Source: Streptomyces cylindrosporus (GTDB lineage Bacteria > Actinomycetota > Actinomycetes > Streptomycetales > Streptomycetaceae). Taken from it: a stretch of DNA of 64,000 nucleotides. Positions within the stretch are counted from its first letter, which is position 1, and every line of letters starts with the position of its first letter. The notes below the pieces were generated by a model. The model worked only from the letters and a program-made list of their open reading frames with translations, did no database searches and was not told the DNA's origin. The stretch is from the NCBI RefSeq assembly GCF_022698165.1, contig NZ_JALDAY010000004.1, positions 1 through 64,000 of the forward strand, written 5' to 3'. A program made the position numbers and the translations under genes. Positions 33,039 to 43,335 of this stretch are shown piece by piece.

Positions 33039-35250
33039 GCCGGCGCCTCCGGGCGTCTATGAGCATCTCCTGGATATTCCGCAGGGGTTGGCCGTCCGCG
33101 TCGATGGCGTGCCGGATCCACTCGCCGTCCGGGCCGAGGTGCCAGGAGGAGGTGGTGTCGGACATGCCGGTCTCCAACAGCCGGTTCAGGGCTGCGCGGT
33201 GGGCCGGGTCGGTAACCCTGACCAGGGCCTCGATACGGCGGTCGAGGTTGCGGTGCATCATGTCGGCGCTGCCGATCCACACCTCGGGTTCGCCGCCGTT
33301 GCCGAAGGCGAAGACCCGGGAGTGTTCCAGGAAGCGGCCGAGGATCGAGCGGACCCGGATGTTCTCCGACAGGCCGGTCACGCCGGGGCGGATCGCGCAG
33401 ATGCCGCGCACCCAGACGTCGACCGGCACGCCGGCCTGGGACGCGCGGTAGAGCGCGTCGATGAGGGCCTCGTCGACCATCGAGTTGACCTTGATGCGGA
33501 TGAACGCGGGACGCCCGGCACGGTGGTGCTGGGCCTCCTTGTTGATCCGCGCGATCAGGCCGTCCCGCAGGGATTTCGGGGCGACCAGGAGGCGGCGGTA
33601 CGTCTCCCGGCGAGAGTAGCCGGAGAGGCGGTTGAACAGGTCGGACAGGTCGGCGCCCACCTGGGGGTCGGCGGTGAGCAGGCCGAGGTCTTCGTACAGG
33701 CGTGCCGTCTTCGGGTGGTAGTTGCCGGTGCCGACGTGGCTGTAACGCCGTAGCGTGTCGCCCTCCTGACGGACCACCAGGGACAGCTTGCAGTGGGTCT
33801 TCAGGCCGACCAGGCCGTAGACGACATGGCAGCCCGCCTCCTCCAGCTTGCGCGCCCACTTGATGTTGGCGTGCTCGTCGAAGCGTGCCTTGATCTCGAC
33901 CAGGACGAGCACCTGCTTGCCGGACTCGGCGGCGTCGATGAGCGCGTCGACTATCGGGGAATCGCCCGAAGTCCGGTACAGGGTCTGCTTGATGGCGAGG
34001 ACGTCCGGGTCGTTCGCCGCCTGCTCCAGGAAGGCCTGGACGGAGGTGGAGAAGGAGTCGTACGGGTGGTGCAGCAGGACGTCCCGGGTGCGCAGGGCGG
34101 CGAAGATGTCCGGCGCGGACGCCGACTCGACCTCGGCCAGGTCGCGGTGGACGCCCGCGATGAACTTGCGGTACTTCAGCTCGGGCCGGTCGATGGAGGC
34201 GATCCGGAAGAGGCCGGTGAGGTCCAGCGGACCCGGCAGCGGGTACACCTCGGCCTCGGAGATCTTCAGCTCGCGGACCAGGAGGTCGAGGACCTCGCGG
34301 TCGATGGACTCCTCCACCTCCAGGCGCACCGGCGGTCCGAAGCGGCGCCGCATGAGCTCCTTCTCCAGGGCCTGGAGCAGGTTCTCGGCGTCGTCCTCCT
34401 CGACCTCCAGGTCCTCGTTGCGGGTGAGGCGGAAGGCGTGGTGCTCCAGGACCTCCATGCCCGGGAACAGCTCCTCCAGGTGCGCGGCGATGACGTCCTC
34501 GATGGGCACGTAACGGCCGGGGGAGCTCTCCAGGAAGCGGGACAGCAGCGGCGGGACCTTGACGCGGGCGAAGTGCCGGTGGCCGGTGACCGGGTTGCGT
34601 ACCACCACGGCCAGGTTCAGGGAGAGGCCGGAGATGTACGGGAAGGGGTGCGCCGGGTCGACCGCGAGGGGGGTCAGGACCGGGAAGATCTGGTGCCGGA
34701 AGAGCGTGAAGAGGCGCGCCTGCTCCTTCTCCGTCAGCTCGCTCCAGCGGACCAGGTGGATGCCCTCCTCCGCGAGCGCGGGGGCGACGTCCTCGTGGTA
34801 GCAGGCGGCGTGCCGGGCCATCAGCTCGCGGGAGCGGGCCCAGATCATCTCCAGCACCTCGCGCGGCTGGAGGCCGGACGCCGAACGGGTGGCGACCCCG
34901 GTGGCGATACGGCGCTTCAGACCGGCCACCCGGACCATGAAGAACTCGTCCAGGTTGCTGGCGAAGATCGCGAGGAAGTTGGCCCGTTCGAGCAGCGGGG
35001 TGTTCGGGTCCTCGGCGAGTTCGAGGACGCGCTCGTTGAACGCGAGCCAGCTGCGCTCCCGGTCCAGGAACCGGCCCTGCGGCAGCTGTACCCCGTCGAC
35101 CTGGGACTCCTCGTAGGCATCGAGGTCGGCGTCGATGTCGGGTTCCAGGTCGGAGACCGCGGCGGCCACCGTGTGCGGGCGGTGCGCGGCTATGGAGCCC
35201 ACGGAGGGCTGCGGGTGCTGGACCTGTGCCTGGGCGTTTGGCTGACTCAT
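33019..35250 (-). CDS. ppk: Polyphosphate kinase 1
   Basis: This 743-aa enzyme makes polyphosphate from ATP, and can run in reverse. All Ppk1 regions are seen: the N-terminal domain [21 protein letters not shown] and [19 protein letters not shown], then [32 protein letters not shown] matches the region of the phosphorylated His, followed by [17 protein letters not shown] and [17 protein letters not shown] 35250 (MSQPNAQAQ) is preferred over an upstream frame. The coupled CHAD and Nudix genes follow. In related species PhoP represses or times ppk; I see no clear PHO box in the 317-bp upstream gap. Confidence 0.97.
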   Translation of the reverse strand: MSQPNAQAQVQHPQPSVGSIAAHRPHTVAAAVSDLEPDIDADLDAYEESQVDGVQLPQGRFLDRERSWLAFNERVLELAEDPNTPLLERANFLAIFASNLDEFFMVRVAGLKRRIATGVATRSASGLQPREVLEMIWARSRELMARHAACYHEDVAPALAEEGIHLVRWSELTEKEQARLFTLFRHQIFPVLTPLAVDPAHPFPYISGLSLNLAVVVRNPVTGHRHFARVKVPPLLSRFLESSPGRYVPIEDVIAAHLEELFPGMEVLEHHAFRLTRNEDLEVEEDDAENLLQALEKELMRRRFGPPVRLEVEESIDREVLDLLVRELKISEAEVYPLPGPLDLTGLFRIASIDRPELKYRKFIAGVHRDLAEVESASAPDIFAALRTRDVLLHHPYDSFSTSVQAFLEQAANDPDVLAIKQTLYRTSGDSPIVDALIDAAESGKQVLVLVEIKARFDEHANIKWARKLEEAGCHVVYGLVGLKTHCKLSLVVRQEGDTLRRYSHVGTGNYHPKTARLYEDLGLLTADPQVGADLSDLFNRLSGYSRRETYRRLLVAPKSLRDGLIARINKEAQHHRAGRPAFIRIKVNSMVDEALIDALYRASQAGVPVDVWVRGICAIRPGVTGLSENIRVRSILGRFLEHSRVFAFGNGGEPEVWIGSADMMHRNLDRRIEALVRVTDPAHRAALNRLLETGMSDTTSSWHLGPDGEWIRHAIDADGQPLRNIQEMLIDARRRRRGTATP

Positions 35251-35470
35251 GGACCCATTCTTCCGCGCCAACGGCGTCACGGGCGCGTCGGAGGCGGCGG
35301 GCGGGAGAGCGGCCACGGTGTGGAGGGCGTCCCCGTTCCCCGCGGTCCCCTCGGAGGGCGGCGAAGGCTCTGGCACGGAGGGCGTCATTGGCCGAGCGTC
35401 GCAAGCCCGTCTGAACCGTTGGTTACGGCGACATGGCGTGCGGGATATCGGGGAGCGGCTCCCGGGCGTC

Positions 35471-35554
35471 TACGCCGGCCGGACCGGCGTAACACCTGGC
35501 TGGGAGCCGCCCCCGAGGGTACGTACGTCCGTCCCCCCGTGGAAAGGACGTACG
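35471..35554 (-). terminator. Two hairpins after the GntR-ABC operon
   Basis: CGTACGTCC (35522-35530) pairs with GGACGTACG (35546-35554), and TACGCCGG (35471-35478) with CCGGCGTA (35484-35491). Both follow the last permease gene on the minus strand and probably end that operon. The rest of the gap 35251-35567 must hold the ppk promoter, but no site is clear. Confidence 0.6.
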
Positions 35555-35567
35555 CGGATCGGGTGCG

Positions 35568-36422
35568 TCACACGGTGCGGCGGGGGAGCAGGCGGAAGGC
35601 GATCAGGGTCGCGAGGGCGGCGACGGCGAGGACGATGCCGGTCTCCACGAGGTGCATGGGCCAGAAGTGGGACTGCGGGTGGTAGGTGACGTAATAGCCG
35701 TCGGCGCCATGTCCCTTGGTCAGCTGCCAGAGGCCGTTCTGGAGGTCGAAGCGGGTCGCCGAGGTCCGGGTCAGCGTGGGCCAGAAGGAGCCGCGGTGGC
35801 GCTCCAGGACGAAGTTGAGGAGCCACATCGCGGCGAGGGAGATGCCGAGGGCGGGCAGGGTGCGGCGGATCAGGAGCGCGGTGAGCGTGCCGACCGCGAG
35901 GGCGCACAGCCCGTACGCCACCGTCGCCGGACCGCGGGCCACGAAGACGTCGGCGAAGGTCCAGTCGTCGCCCATCAGGTCCCGGTGGGCGCTCCAGCCC
36001 CAGCGGAACGCCAGCACCAGCGCCGTCCCGCCGAGGGTGAGCAGCAGCGCGGGCAGGGCCAGCTTGGCGGTCAGCCAGCGGACGGGGGTGACGCCCTGCG
36101 TCCACGCCAGCTTCGCCGTACCCGACTCCAGCTCCCGGCCGATCAGCGCGGCGCCCGCCCAGGCGGCGACCGCGAGGAAGCTGTAGCAGACGAGGGTGCC
36201 GATGTAGCCGGTCCGCTCGCTGTAGTTCAGCGCGGTGAGGATGTTGCAGGTCTCGTGGTGCTCGCAGTAGGCCATCTCCCGCTCGCCCCGGTCTGCGGTG
36301 ACCGTGTTCAGCCAGACCAGCCAGCCGATCACGGCGGCGACGAACGTGCCCCAGACGATCAGTGCCGTTCGGTGCAGCCGCAGAACCGTGCGGGGCAGTC
36401 CGGGCAGGGCGAATGTGGTCAT
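35568..36422 (-). CDS. ABC transporter permease (second of a pair)
   Basis: This 284-aa protein has six helices in the ABC-2 pattern, with a large extracytoplasmic loop after helix 1 containing CEHHETCNILTALNYSERTG. The GRELESGTAKLAWTQGVTPVRW segment is typical of drug or peptide export permeases. It shares this phrase with the upstream permease (GGELENGTAELTWTQGVTPARW), so the two are paralogues. ATG 36422 overlaps the upstream stop as ATGA. It likely forms a heterodimer with that paralogue. Confidence 0.85.
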   Translation of the reverse strand: MTTFALPGLPRTVLRLHRTALIVWGTFVAAVIGWLVWLNTVTADRGEREMAYCEHHETCNILTALNYSERTGYIGTLVCYSFLAVAAWAGAALIGRELESGTAKLAWTQGVTPVRWLTAKLALPALLLTLGGTALVLAFRWGWSAHRDLMGDDWTFADVFVARGPATVAYGLCALAVGTLTALLIRRTLPALGISLAAMWLLNFVLERHRGSFWPTLTRTSATRFDLQNGLWQLTKGHGADGYYVTYHPQSHFWPMHLVETGIVLAVAALATLIAFRLLPRRTV

Positions 36423-37420
36423 ACGGCGGCCTCCTCGCGGTGGCGGGCCGTGGCGGTCCGGCGGGTGAGCAGGCGGAAGGCGAGCAGGGTCAGCAGCGCG
36501 GCGAGGGCGAGCAGGAGCCCGGCCTCCATCAGGTGCAGCGGCCAGAAGTGGGAGCGGGGGTGGTAGTCGTTGTAGATGCCGACGGCGTCGAGCTTCGTGT
36601 ACACGTCCTCGCACCTCCCGTTGCAGACCGGCACCGGGATGTGCCGGCCGGTGGAGGTGACGAGGCCGTAGTCGACGTGGAGGCCGTCGACGGCGAAGCC
36701 GCTGTCCAGGTCGCCCGTCGTGGTGACGGCCGGCCACAGGTACGGCAGCGCCGACAAGGTGGCGAACCACAGGGCGGCCATCGCGGCCAGAGCGACGCCC
36801 AGCGCGGCGAGCGCCCGGCGCACGACCAGGCCCGCGAGGGCCCCGACGACCAGACCGGCGAGGGCGAGACCGACCAGACCGGGGCCGTTGACGGCGAAGG
36901 TGAGGGTGTCATACCAGGACTTGCTGGTGTCGATGCGGCCCTCGCCCGCCGACCACATCAGATGGTGCAGCAGGACCAGGAGCCCGGTGCCGACGGCGAC
37001 CAGGGCGGCCGGCAGGGCCAGCTTGGCGGCGAGCCAGCGGGCCGGGGTCACGCCCTGGGTCCAGGTCAGCTCGGCGGTGCCGTTCTCCAGTTCGCCGCCG
37101 GTCAGCGCACCGCCCGCCCAGGCGGCGACCAGGAACGGGAGCAGGAACATGGCCAGCGTGGTGACGTCGTAGACCTTCTTGTAGCGCAGGATCGCGTCCT
37201 GGTCGTACGAGCAGCGCGGGTGGTCGCCGCACGCGTTCCACTGCCGCCAGCCCTCGGCGGCGGCGTCCGTCAGCGGGCCCCACAGCCACAGCAGCGCCGC
37301 GGCCAGTACGAGGACCAGTCCCGTGAACACGTACAGGGCCGGGCGGTGCAGGCGCAGCAGCCAGCGGGACAGGCGGGGGGACGGGGCGCGGAGCGCGGCG
37401 GGGGCGGCCAGGGCGGTCAT
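36419..37420 (-). CDS. ABC transporter permease (first of a pair)
   Basis: This 333-aa protein has six membrane helices. The first external loop carries two Cys (WNACGDHPRCSYDQD), and a second long external loop before the last helix has CNGRCEDVYTKLDAVG. It pairs with the downstream paralogue and the ATPase encoded upstream, which it overlaps by 4 bp (ATGA). The substrate is unknown; YtrA-controlled transporters of this type usually respond to cell envelope stress. Confidence 0.85.
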   Translation of the reverse strand: MTALAAPAALRAPSPRLSRWLLRLHRPALYVFTGLVLVLAAALLWLWGPLTDAAAEGWRQWNACGDHPRCSYDQDAILRYKKVYDVTTLAMFLLPFLVAAWAGGALTGGELENGTAELTWTQGVTPARWLAAKLALPAALVAVGTGLLVLLHHLMWSAGEGRIDTSKSWYDTLTFAVNGPGLVGLALAGLVVGALAGLVVRRALAALGVALAAMAALWFATLSALPYLWPAVTTTGDLDSGFAVDGLHVDYGLVTSTGRHIPVPVCNGRCEDVYTKLDAVGIYNDYHPRSHFWPLHLMEAGLLLALAALLTLLAFRLLTRRTATARHREEAAV

Positions 37421-38322
37421 ATCGCGGCCTTCTCGTGCTCGGCCGGGGTGGTGCCCGGGGCCTGGGGGTTGCGCAGGTAGGACAGGACGAGCTCCTCCAG
37501 GGAGGGTGTGCTCGTGCGCAGGCTCTCGGGGAGTGGGCCGGACGGCCGGACCAGGGCGGTCAGCTGGCGGCCCGTGGTGCGGGCCTCGACGACCGTGTGC
37601 GGGTCGAGGGAGGTCTCCGCGAGGCCGGACACGCGCACGTGCGCGGCGAGGAGGTCGTCGATCTCGCCGGACAGCCGCACCCGGCCGCCGCCGATGAGGA
37701 GGAGGTGGTCGCAGGAGCCCTCCAGCTCGGCGACCACGTGCGAGGACATCACGATCGTGGTGCCGTGCTGGGCGGCCTGCGCCATCAGCACGCCCATCAG
37801 CTCGTGCCGGGCCAGCGGGTCCAGGTCGGCCATCGGCTCGTCCAGGAGCAGCAGTTCGGGCCGCTTGGCGAGGGCCAGGGCGAGCGCCACGCGGGTGCGC
37901 TGGCCGCCGGAGAGGGAGCGGACGCGGGCGGCCGGGTCGAGGCCGCCGTCGGCCACGATCCGCTCGCCGGTCGCCGCGTCCCAGCGGCCGGGGTTCAGAT
38001 CGGCGCCCATGCGCAGGGTCTCGGCGACGGTCAGCTGCGGGTACAGCGGCTTGTCCTGGGCGACGTAGCCCACGCGGGTGCGGGCCGAGGCCGGGTCGGT
38101 GCCGAGGACGGTGACCGTGCCCTCGGTCGGGACCAGCAGGCCGGCGGCGAGGGCGAGGAGCGTGGACTTGCCGGCGCCGTTCGGGCCGACGACCGCGCAG
38201 ACGCGGCCCGCGGCGAGCTTGAACGTGCAGTCGCGCAGCGCCCAGGCCGGCGCCTTCCAACGGGCGCCGAAGCGCCTGCCCACGGCGGTCGCCTCCAGGG
38301 CGAGGCCGGCGGTGTCGGTCAT
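37417..38322 (-). CDS. ABC transporter ATPase, YtrB-like
   Basis: This 301-aa ATPase has Walker A GPNGAGKST, the signature SLSGGQRTRVALALALAKRP, Walker B LLLLDEPMADLDP and the switch His in SSHVV. The C-terminal region (about 80 aa) is an accessory domain. It drives the permease pair encoded downstream. ATG 38322 overlaps the GntR stop by 4 bp, so the regulator and transporter are one coupled operon. Confidence 0.92.
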   Translation of the reverse strand: MTDTAGLALEATAVGRRFGARWKAPAWALRDCTFKLAAGRVCAVVGPNGAGKSTLLALAAGLLVPTEGTVTVLGTDPASARTRVGYVAQDKPLYPQLTVAETLRMGADLNPGRWDAATGERIVADGGLDPAARVRSLSGGQRTRVALALALAKRPELLLLDEPMADLDPLARHELMGVLMAQAAQHGTTIVMSSHVVAELEGSCDHLLLIGGGRVRLSGEIDDLLAAHVRVSGLAETSLDPHTVVEARTTGRQLTALVRPSGPLPESLRTSTPSLEELVLSYLRNPQAPGTTPAEHEKAAI

Positions 38323-38723
38323 GAAACGTCCCCCAGGCTGTGCTTGTCGGTGAAGTGCTTCTCGAGTACGGCGGTGAAGAGCGCCGCCACGTCCTCCCGG
38401 TCCAGGCCGGCCTCGCGGGCCTTCGACGCCCACGCGTCCAGTTCCCCGTGCAGGGGCGACTCGGCCGGAGTGGCGGTGCCCAGTGAGCGGCGTACGAAGG
38501 TGCCGAGGCCGCGGCGGGCCTCCACCAGGCCCTCGCGTTCCAGCTCGCGGTAGGCCTTCAGGACGGTGTTCGGGTTTATCGCGGTGGCCTCGACCACCTC
38601 GCGCGCGGTGGGCAGCTTGTCTCCCGGCTCCAGGAGGCCCAGCCGGAGGGCCTGCTTGGTCTGCTGGACGATCTGGACGTAGGTGGCGACGCCGGAGCGC
38701 CGGTCGATGCGGTACTCGACCAC
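38319..38723 (-). CDS. GntR-family repressor, YtrA subfamily
   Basis: This 134-aa protein has a GntR winged helix: VEYRIDRRSGVATYVQIVQQTKQALRLGLLEPGDKLPTAREVVEATAINPNTVLKAYRELEREGLV. A short YtrA-type tail (not a ligand-binding FadR domain) follows. It heads a four-gene ABC operon. GTG 38723 gives the normal start of this subfamily and has AAAGGG upstream; GTG 38735 lies inside the operator. It most likely represses its operon through the 16-bp inverted repeat at 38730-38767. Confidence 0.9.
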   Translation of the reverse strand: MVEYRIDRRSGVATYVQIVQQTKQALRLGLLEPGDKLPTAREVVEATAINPNTVLKAYRELEREGLVEARRGLGTFVRRSLGTATPAESPLHGELDAWASKAREAGLDREDVAALFTAVLEKHFTDKHSLGDVS

Positions 38724-38729
38724 CCGTAC

Positions 38730-38767
38730 AACCACCCTTTCACTAATTGAGTAGTGAAAGGGTGGTT
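38730..38767. promoter_or_regulatory. Operator: 16-bp inverted repeat between GntR and ECF sigma genes
   Basis: The arms AACCACCCTTTCACTA (38730-38745) and TAGTGAAAGGGTGGTT (38752-38767) are perfect and separated by 6 bp. It lies immediately upstream of the GntR start and 68 bp before the divergent ECF sigma gene. One YtrA-type dimer or two could bind here and affect both operons. Confidence 0.85.
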
Positions 38768-38834
38768 GAAGGGGTCTGAAAAAGTCAAGCGAGATCGCGT
38801 GAACCGATCCGCCGTGCCCATCCGATGAGGGGAC

Positions 38835-39374
38835 GTGAGCGAAACGAGAAGCGACGGGGAGCTGCTGCGGTCCGCCGCGGACGGGGACCGGCGCGCCTGC
38901 GAGGAGCTGTACCGGCGGTACGCGCCGTGGCTGACCGCCCGGTTGCGCGGCCGGTGCGCCGACGCGGGGATCGTCGACGACGTCGTACAGGAGACGTTCC
39001 TGGCGATCTGGCGGGGCAAGGCCCGCTACCGCGAGGACGGTGACGTGGCCGGGTGGCTGTGGCGGATCGGGTCGCGGCGGCTGGTCGACGCGGTGCGCGG
39101 CGACGGGGCGCGGGGGCGGCTGCGGCAGGCGCTGGCGCGGCTGCGGCACCGGGACGAGGCGTCCGCGGAGGAGCGCGTGCTCGCGGGGGTGGAGCACGGG
39201 GACCTCGCGGGCGCCCTGGTCCGGCTCTCGCCGGAGCTGAGGGCGGTCCTCCAGGCGACGGTCATCGACGGGCTGACCACCCGCGAGGCGGCCGTCCTGC
39301 TGGGGATTCCGCCGGGGACGGTCAAGACACGGGCGATGCGGGCCCGCAAGCAGCTGAGGGAGGCGCTGGCATGA
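38835..39374 (+). CDS. ECF-type RNA polymerase sigma factor
   Basis: This 179-aa sigma factor has region 2 (ADGDRRACEELYRRYAPWLTARLRGRC, then VDDVVQETFLAIWRGKARYREDGDVAGWLWRIGSRRLVDAVR) and region 4 (LSPELRAVLQATVIDGLTTREAAVLLGIPPGTVKTRAMRARKQLREAL). It directs transcription of a small regulon, most likely its own operon. GTG 38835 follows GAGGGG. Its stop overlaps the anti-sigma gene as ATGA. Confidence 0.93.
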   Translation: MSETRSDGELLRSAADGDRRACEELYRRYAPWLTARLRGRCADAGIVDDVVQETFLAIWRGKARYREDGDVAGWLWRIGSRRLVDAVRGDGARGRLRQALARLRHRDEASAEERVLAGVEHGDLAGALVRLSPELRAVLQATVIDGLTTREAAVLLGIPPGTVKTRAMRARKQLREALA

Positions 39375-40207
39375 CGTGGCATGTGGAAGCCGAGGATCTA
39401 CGGGCCTACGCCCAGGGCGAGTTGGCGGCCCCGATGCTCTGGTCGGCAGACACGCATCTGGTCGCGTGCGCCGAGTGCCGCGGGGTGCTCGCCTCCGTGA
39501 GCGATCCCGTCTCCCTCGACGCCGGCTGGGAGCGGCTCGACGCCGAACTCGACGCTCCCCGGCCGGGGTTGTTCGAGCGGACGCTGGTGCGGGTCGGGGT
39601 CGCCGATCACGTCGCGCGGCTGCTCGCGGCGACGCCCGTGCTGCGCCGCTCCTGGCTGGGCTCGGTCGTCGCGGTCCTCGTGATGTCCGTCGCGGCCGCC
39701 CACTCGGCCCGCAACTCCGCGTCGCCGACCCTGTTCCTGGCCCTCGCGCCGCTGCTCCCGCTCGCCGGGGTCGCGCTGTCGTACGGGCCCGCGCTGGACT
39801 CGACGTACGAGATGGCGGTGGTCGCCCCGGTGCACGGGTTCCGGCTGCTGATGATCCGTACCGTCGCCGTCCTCGCCGCCGTGCTCGGCCTCAGCGGGCT
39901 CGCGACGCTCGCGCTGCCCGGCTACGGCCTCGGCGCCCTGGCCTGGCTGCTGCCCGCGCTCGCGCTCACCTCGACCGGGCTCGCGCTGTCCGCCCGGCTC
40001 GGCCCGGTGCTCGCGCCGTCGCTGGTCGGCGGGGGGTGGGTCGCGGTGCTGCTGGCGGCGAAGGCCGCCGACGCCGGCCCCGGCTCCACGCTCGCGCCGT
40101 TCACCGCGGCCGGCCAGGGGGTGGCGGCGGCGGTCGCCGTGCTCGCGGGCGGCCTGCTGTTTCTCGTACGGGACCGATTCGACCGCTTTCGGGGGAGCGC
40201 CGCATGA
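39371..40207 (+). CDS. Membrane anti-sigma factor with zinc finger
   Basis: This 278-aa protein has an N-terminal zinc-binding anti-sigma domain with the H-x3-C-x2-C motif (THLVACAEC), then a linker and about six membrane helices. It should hold the co-encoded ECF sigma at the membrane until a signal is sensed. ATG 39371 overlaps the sigma stop by 4 bp. Six helices is more than the single one common in this class, so it may sense through its membrane part, perhaps via the ABC transporter that follows. Confidence 0.87.
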   Translation: MTWHVEAEDLRAYAQGELAAPMLWSADTHLVACAECRGVLASVSDPVSLDAGWERLDAELDAPRPGLFERTLVRVGVADHVARLLAATPVLRRSWLGSVVAVLVMSVAAAHSARNSASPTLFLALAPLLPLAGVALSYGPALDSTYEMAVVAPVHGFRLLMIRTVAVLAAVLGLSGLATLALPGYGLGALAWLLPALALTSTGLALSARLGPVLAPSLVGGGWVAVLLAAKAADAGPGSTLAPFTAAGQGVAAAVAVLAGGLLFLVRDRFDRFRGSAA

Positions 40208-40253
40208 CCGCCGTCGCGCCTTCTTTGTCCGACCGCTTCTGGGGGAGTACCGA

Positions 40254-40257
<4 letters not shown>
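40204..40257 (+). CDS. 17-codon relay ORF between anti-sigma and ABC genes
   Basis: ATG 40204 overlaps the anti-sigma stop as ATGA. The frame encodes MTAVAPSLSDRFWGSTE and ends at the ATGA that starts the ATPase gene. The stretch before both ATGs is a near copy (GACCGCTT, then GGGGGAG, then CCG and ATGACC). It looks like a duplicated start region that keeps ribosomes flowing from one gene to the next. Confidence 0.45.
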
Positions 40258-41116
<859 letters not shown>

Positions 41117-41120
<4 letters not shown>

Positions 41121-42640
41121 GCGCGGTGCTGGAAGAAGCGCCCGTGACGGAGCGGACGGCGCACTCCGGCGGGGCCACGTCGGCGACGCTCGACCTGGCG
41201 TTGTTCGAGGCGCGGCGACTGCTGACCCGCATACCGATGCTGCTCGCCTTCGCGGCGTACGTCGCCTGGATCGTGTGGCGCACCCCGAAGTTCGAGGACG
41301 GCTTCCCCGCCCTGCAGAACGCCGACCGCGCCACCCAGAGCGGCCCGCTGCTGGTCGGCCTCGCGGTGATGCTGTGCGCCAACCACGCGGTGCTGCGCTC
41401 GCAACGGCACGACACGGAACGGCACTTCGGGGTCCTGGTGCTCACGCCCGGACGGCGTACGGCGGCGCATGTGCTGTCCGTCGTACCGGCCGTGCTGCTC
41501 GTCGCGGTGGGCGTGGCGGGGCAGTTCGGGTGGGAGGCGCTGCGGCCGGGCGCCGTCGGGACCGGTTCGGTGGCCGAACTGCTCGTGGGACCGCTGCTCG
41601 TGCTGCTGTTCGGGGCGGTCGGGGTGCTGCTGGCGCGGCTGATCCCGTCCGGGTTCGCGGTGCCGATGGCGATCGTGCTGTTCTTCTTCCTCTTCTTCGC
41701 CGGGGCGGTCCCCACGGGGACCGGCGAGCGGGGCACGCGCTGGCTGGCGCCGGTGGTGGGCGAGATGAGCAGCGGCGCCATCCCGTCCGACCTGATGGAC
41801 CGCCCGGCGGCCTGGCACGCGCTGTACCTGCTCGGGCTCGGCCTGACGGTGGGGCTGCTCGCGGTGGTCGCCGGGGGCGGTCGCGGCTGGGCGCTCAAGG
41901 GCGCGGTGGCGGCGGCGCTGGCACTGGCGGTCACGGGCGGGGTGGCGCAGACCTCGGGGCTTCCGGCGAAGACGGTCGTGGCGCGGGCGGCGGCCACCAA
42001 CAACCCGGAGAAGCAGCAGACTTGCGTGAACCGGGACGGCTCCACGTACTGCTCCTTCCCGGAATGGCAGCCGCGGACGGCCACCTGGGCTTCCGTCGTG
42101 CGGCACGTCCAGTCCCTGGCCGGCGGCAGGGCGCACACCCAGCCGGTCCTCGTCCGGCAGCGGATCTACGCCACGGACGGCCTCTACTCCGACGGCGCGA
42201 TCGACCCTTCGGCCAACCCCTACCAGGTCACGGTCGGCACGGGGTGGGGCGGCAACCGCGTCCCCGAGTTCTCGGCGGCGGTCTCCTCGGTGCTGGTCGC
42301 GGGCAGCGAGAAGGCGACGGGCGGGATGTGCGACGGCCGCATGGTCACCGCGATGTGGCTCGCCCTGTCCTGGCAGCCCGACCCGATGCGATCCCTGCGC
42401 GACGTCCGCCTGGACGACAGCGTGACGGGCTCGGCGATCGTCCTGTCCCCGACCGACCCGCTCCAGATGACGGCGGGCCAGACGGACGTCGTACGCGAAC
42501 TGCTCGCGAAGCCGCAGCAGTCCGTTGCCGCGAAGGTGAAGGCCCACTGGGCCGAGCTGACGGCACCCAAGGTGACGAGCGCGCGGGTGGCGGAGCTGCT
42601 CGGGGTTGCGGCGCCGAAGGAGGCGGACAAGTGCGACTGA
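41117..42640 (+). CDS. ABC transporter membrane protein with large extracytoplasmic domain
   Basis: This 507-aa protein has about six helices in its first 285 residues, including LVGLAVMLCANHAVLRSQRHDTERHFGVLVLTPGRR, an ABC-2 permease feature. The last 220 residues form an outside domain containing several Cys (QQTCVNRDGSTYCSF, GGMCDGRM, ADKCD). The substrate is unknown. It overlaps its neighbours on both sides (4 bp and 10 bp), so all proteins of this operon are made together. Confidence 0.8.
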
Positions 42641-43335
42641 GGGGGGAACGCGGGGCCGGTGAAGTGCGGAGCCTGGTACGGGAGTTGACGCTTCCGGTCC
42701 TGCGCACCCTGCCTTGGCGGGCGCTCGCTGCGGGTGGCGGGCTCGGGCTGGGGCTCGCGGGGTTGCTGCGGCTGTACGGCGACTCGCTCGCCGGCTGGTC
42801 CGCGTTGACCCTGCTGCGCACCGCCGCCCTCGCCCATGCCCTGGGCCTGGCCTTCCTCCTCGACGACCCGGCCCGCCACACCACCGCGGCGGTACCGACC
42901 CGGCGCCCCCTGCGCACGCTGCTCCGGGTCGCGCTGGTCACCCCGGTCACCGTGCTCTGGTGGACGGCGGTCGTCCTGCTGATCCCGTCCGACCTCCGCC
43001 CTCCGGTCGGCCCCGTCACCCTGGAGGCCGGCGCGGCCTGCGCCCTGGCGCTCGCCGCGGGAGCCCTCGCGATCCGCCTGACGGACGAACCCCGCCCGGG
43101 CCCCTCGGTGGCGGCGGCCCTGCTCTTCACGGCCGTGGTCGGCCCCCTGTCGCTCCCGGCCCGCTGGGCACTGCTCGTCTTCCCACAGGACAAGAGGTGG
43201 GAGGCGTCGCACGAACGGTGGGGGATGGTGCTGGCGGCGACCGTTGTGGTGTGGGTGGCGTGTCTGGGGGAGCCGGTGCGGCGGCGGAGGCTGTTCCGCC
43301 GTCGCACCGGCTCATATGTCCCAAGTGGTCACTGA
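42631..43335 (+). CDS. Integral membrane protein, last gene of the ECF-ABC operon
   Basis: This 234-aa protein has about six helices with no soluble domain (WRALAAGGGLGLGLAGLLRLYG, LLRVALVTPVTVLWWTAVVLLI and others). It is likely a second permease subunit. GTG 42631 has AAGGAGG seven bases upstream, inside the end of the upstream gene, and is clearly the start. Its end overlaps the convergent 5'-nucleotidase gene by 7 bp. Confidence 0.8.
   Translation: MRLRGERGAGEVRSLVRELTLPVLRTLPWRALAAGGGLGLGLAGLLRLYGDSLAGWSALTLLRTAALAHALGLAFLLDDPARHTTAAVPTRRPLRTLLRVALVTPVTVLWWTAVVLLIPSDLRPPVGPVTLEAGAACALALAAGALAIRLTDEPRPGPSVAAALLFTAVVGPLSLPARWALLVFPQDKRWEASHERWGMVLAATVVVWVACLGEPVRRRRLFRRRTGSYVPSGH

Noticed and set aside
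35400..35450. Possible PHO box upstream of ppk
   Set aside because: Only one GTTCA-like unit is seen on the minus strand (near 35414), without a second repeat in 11-bp phase.
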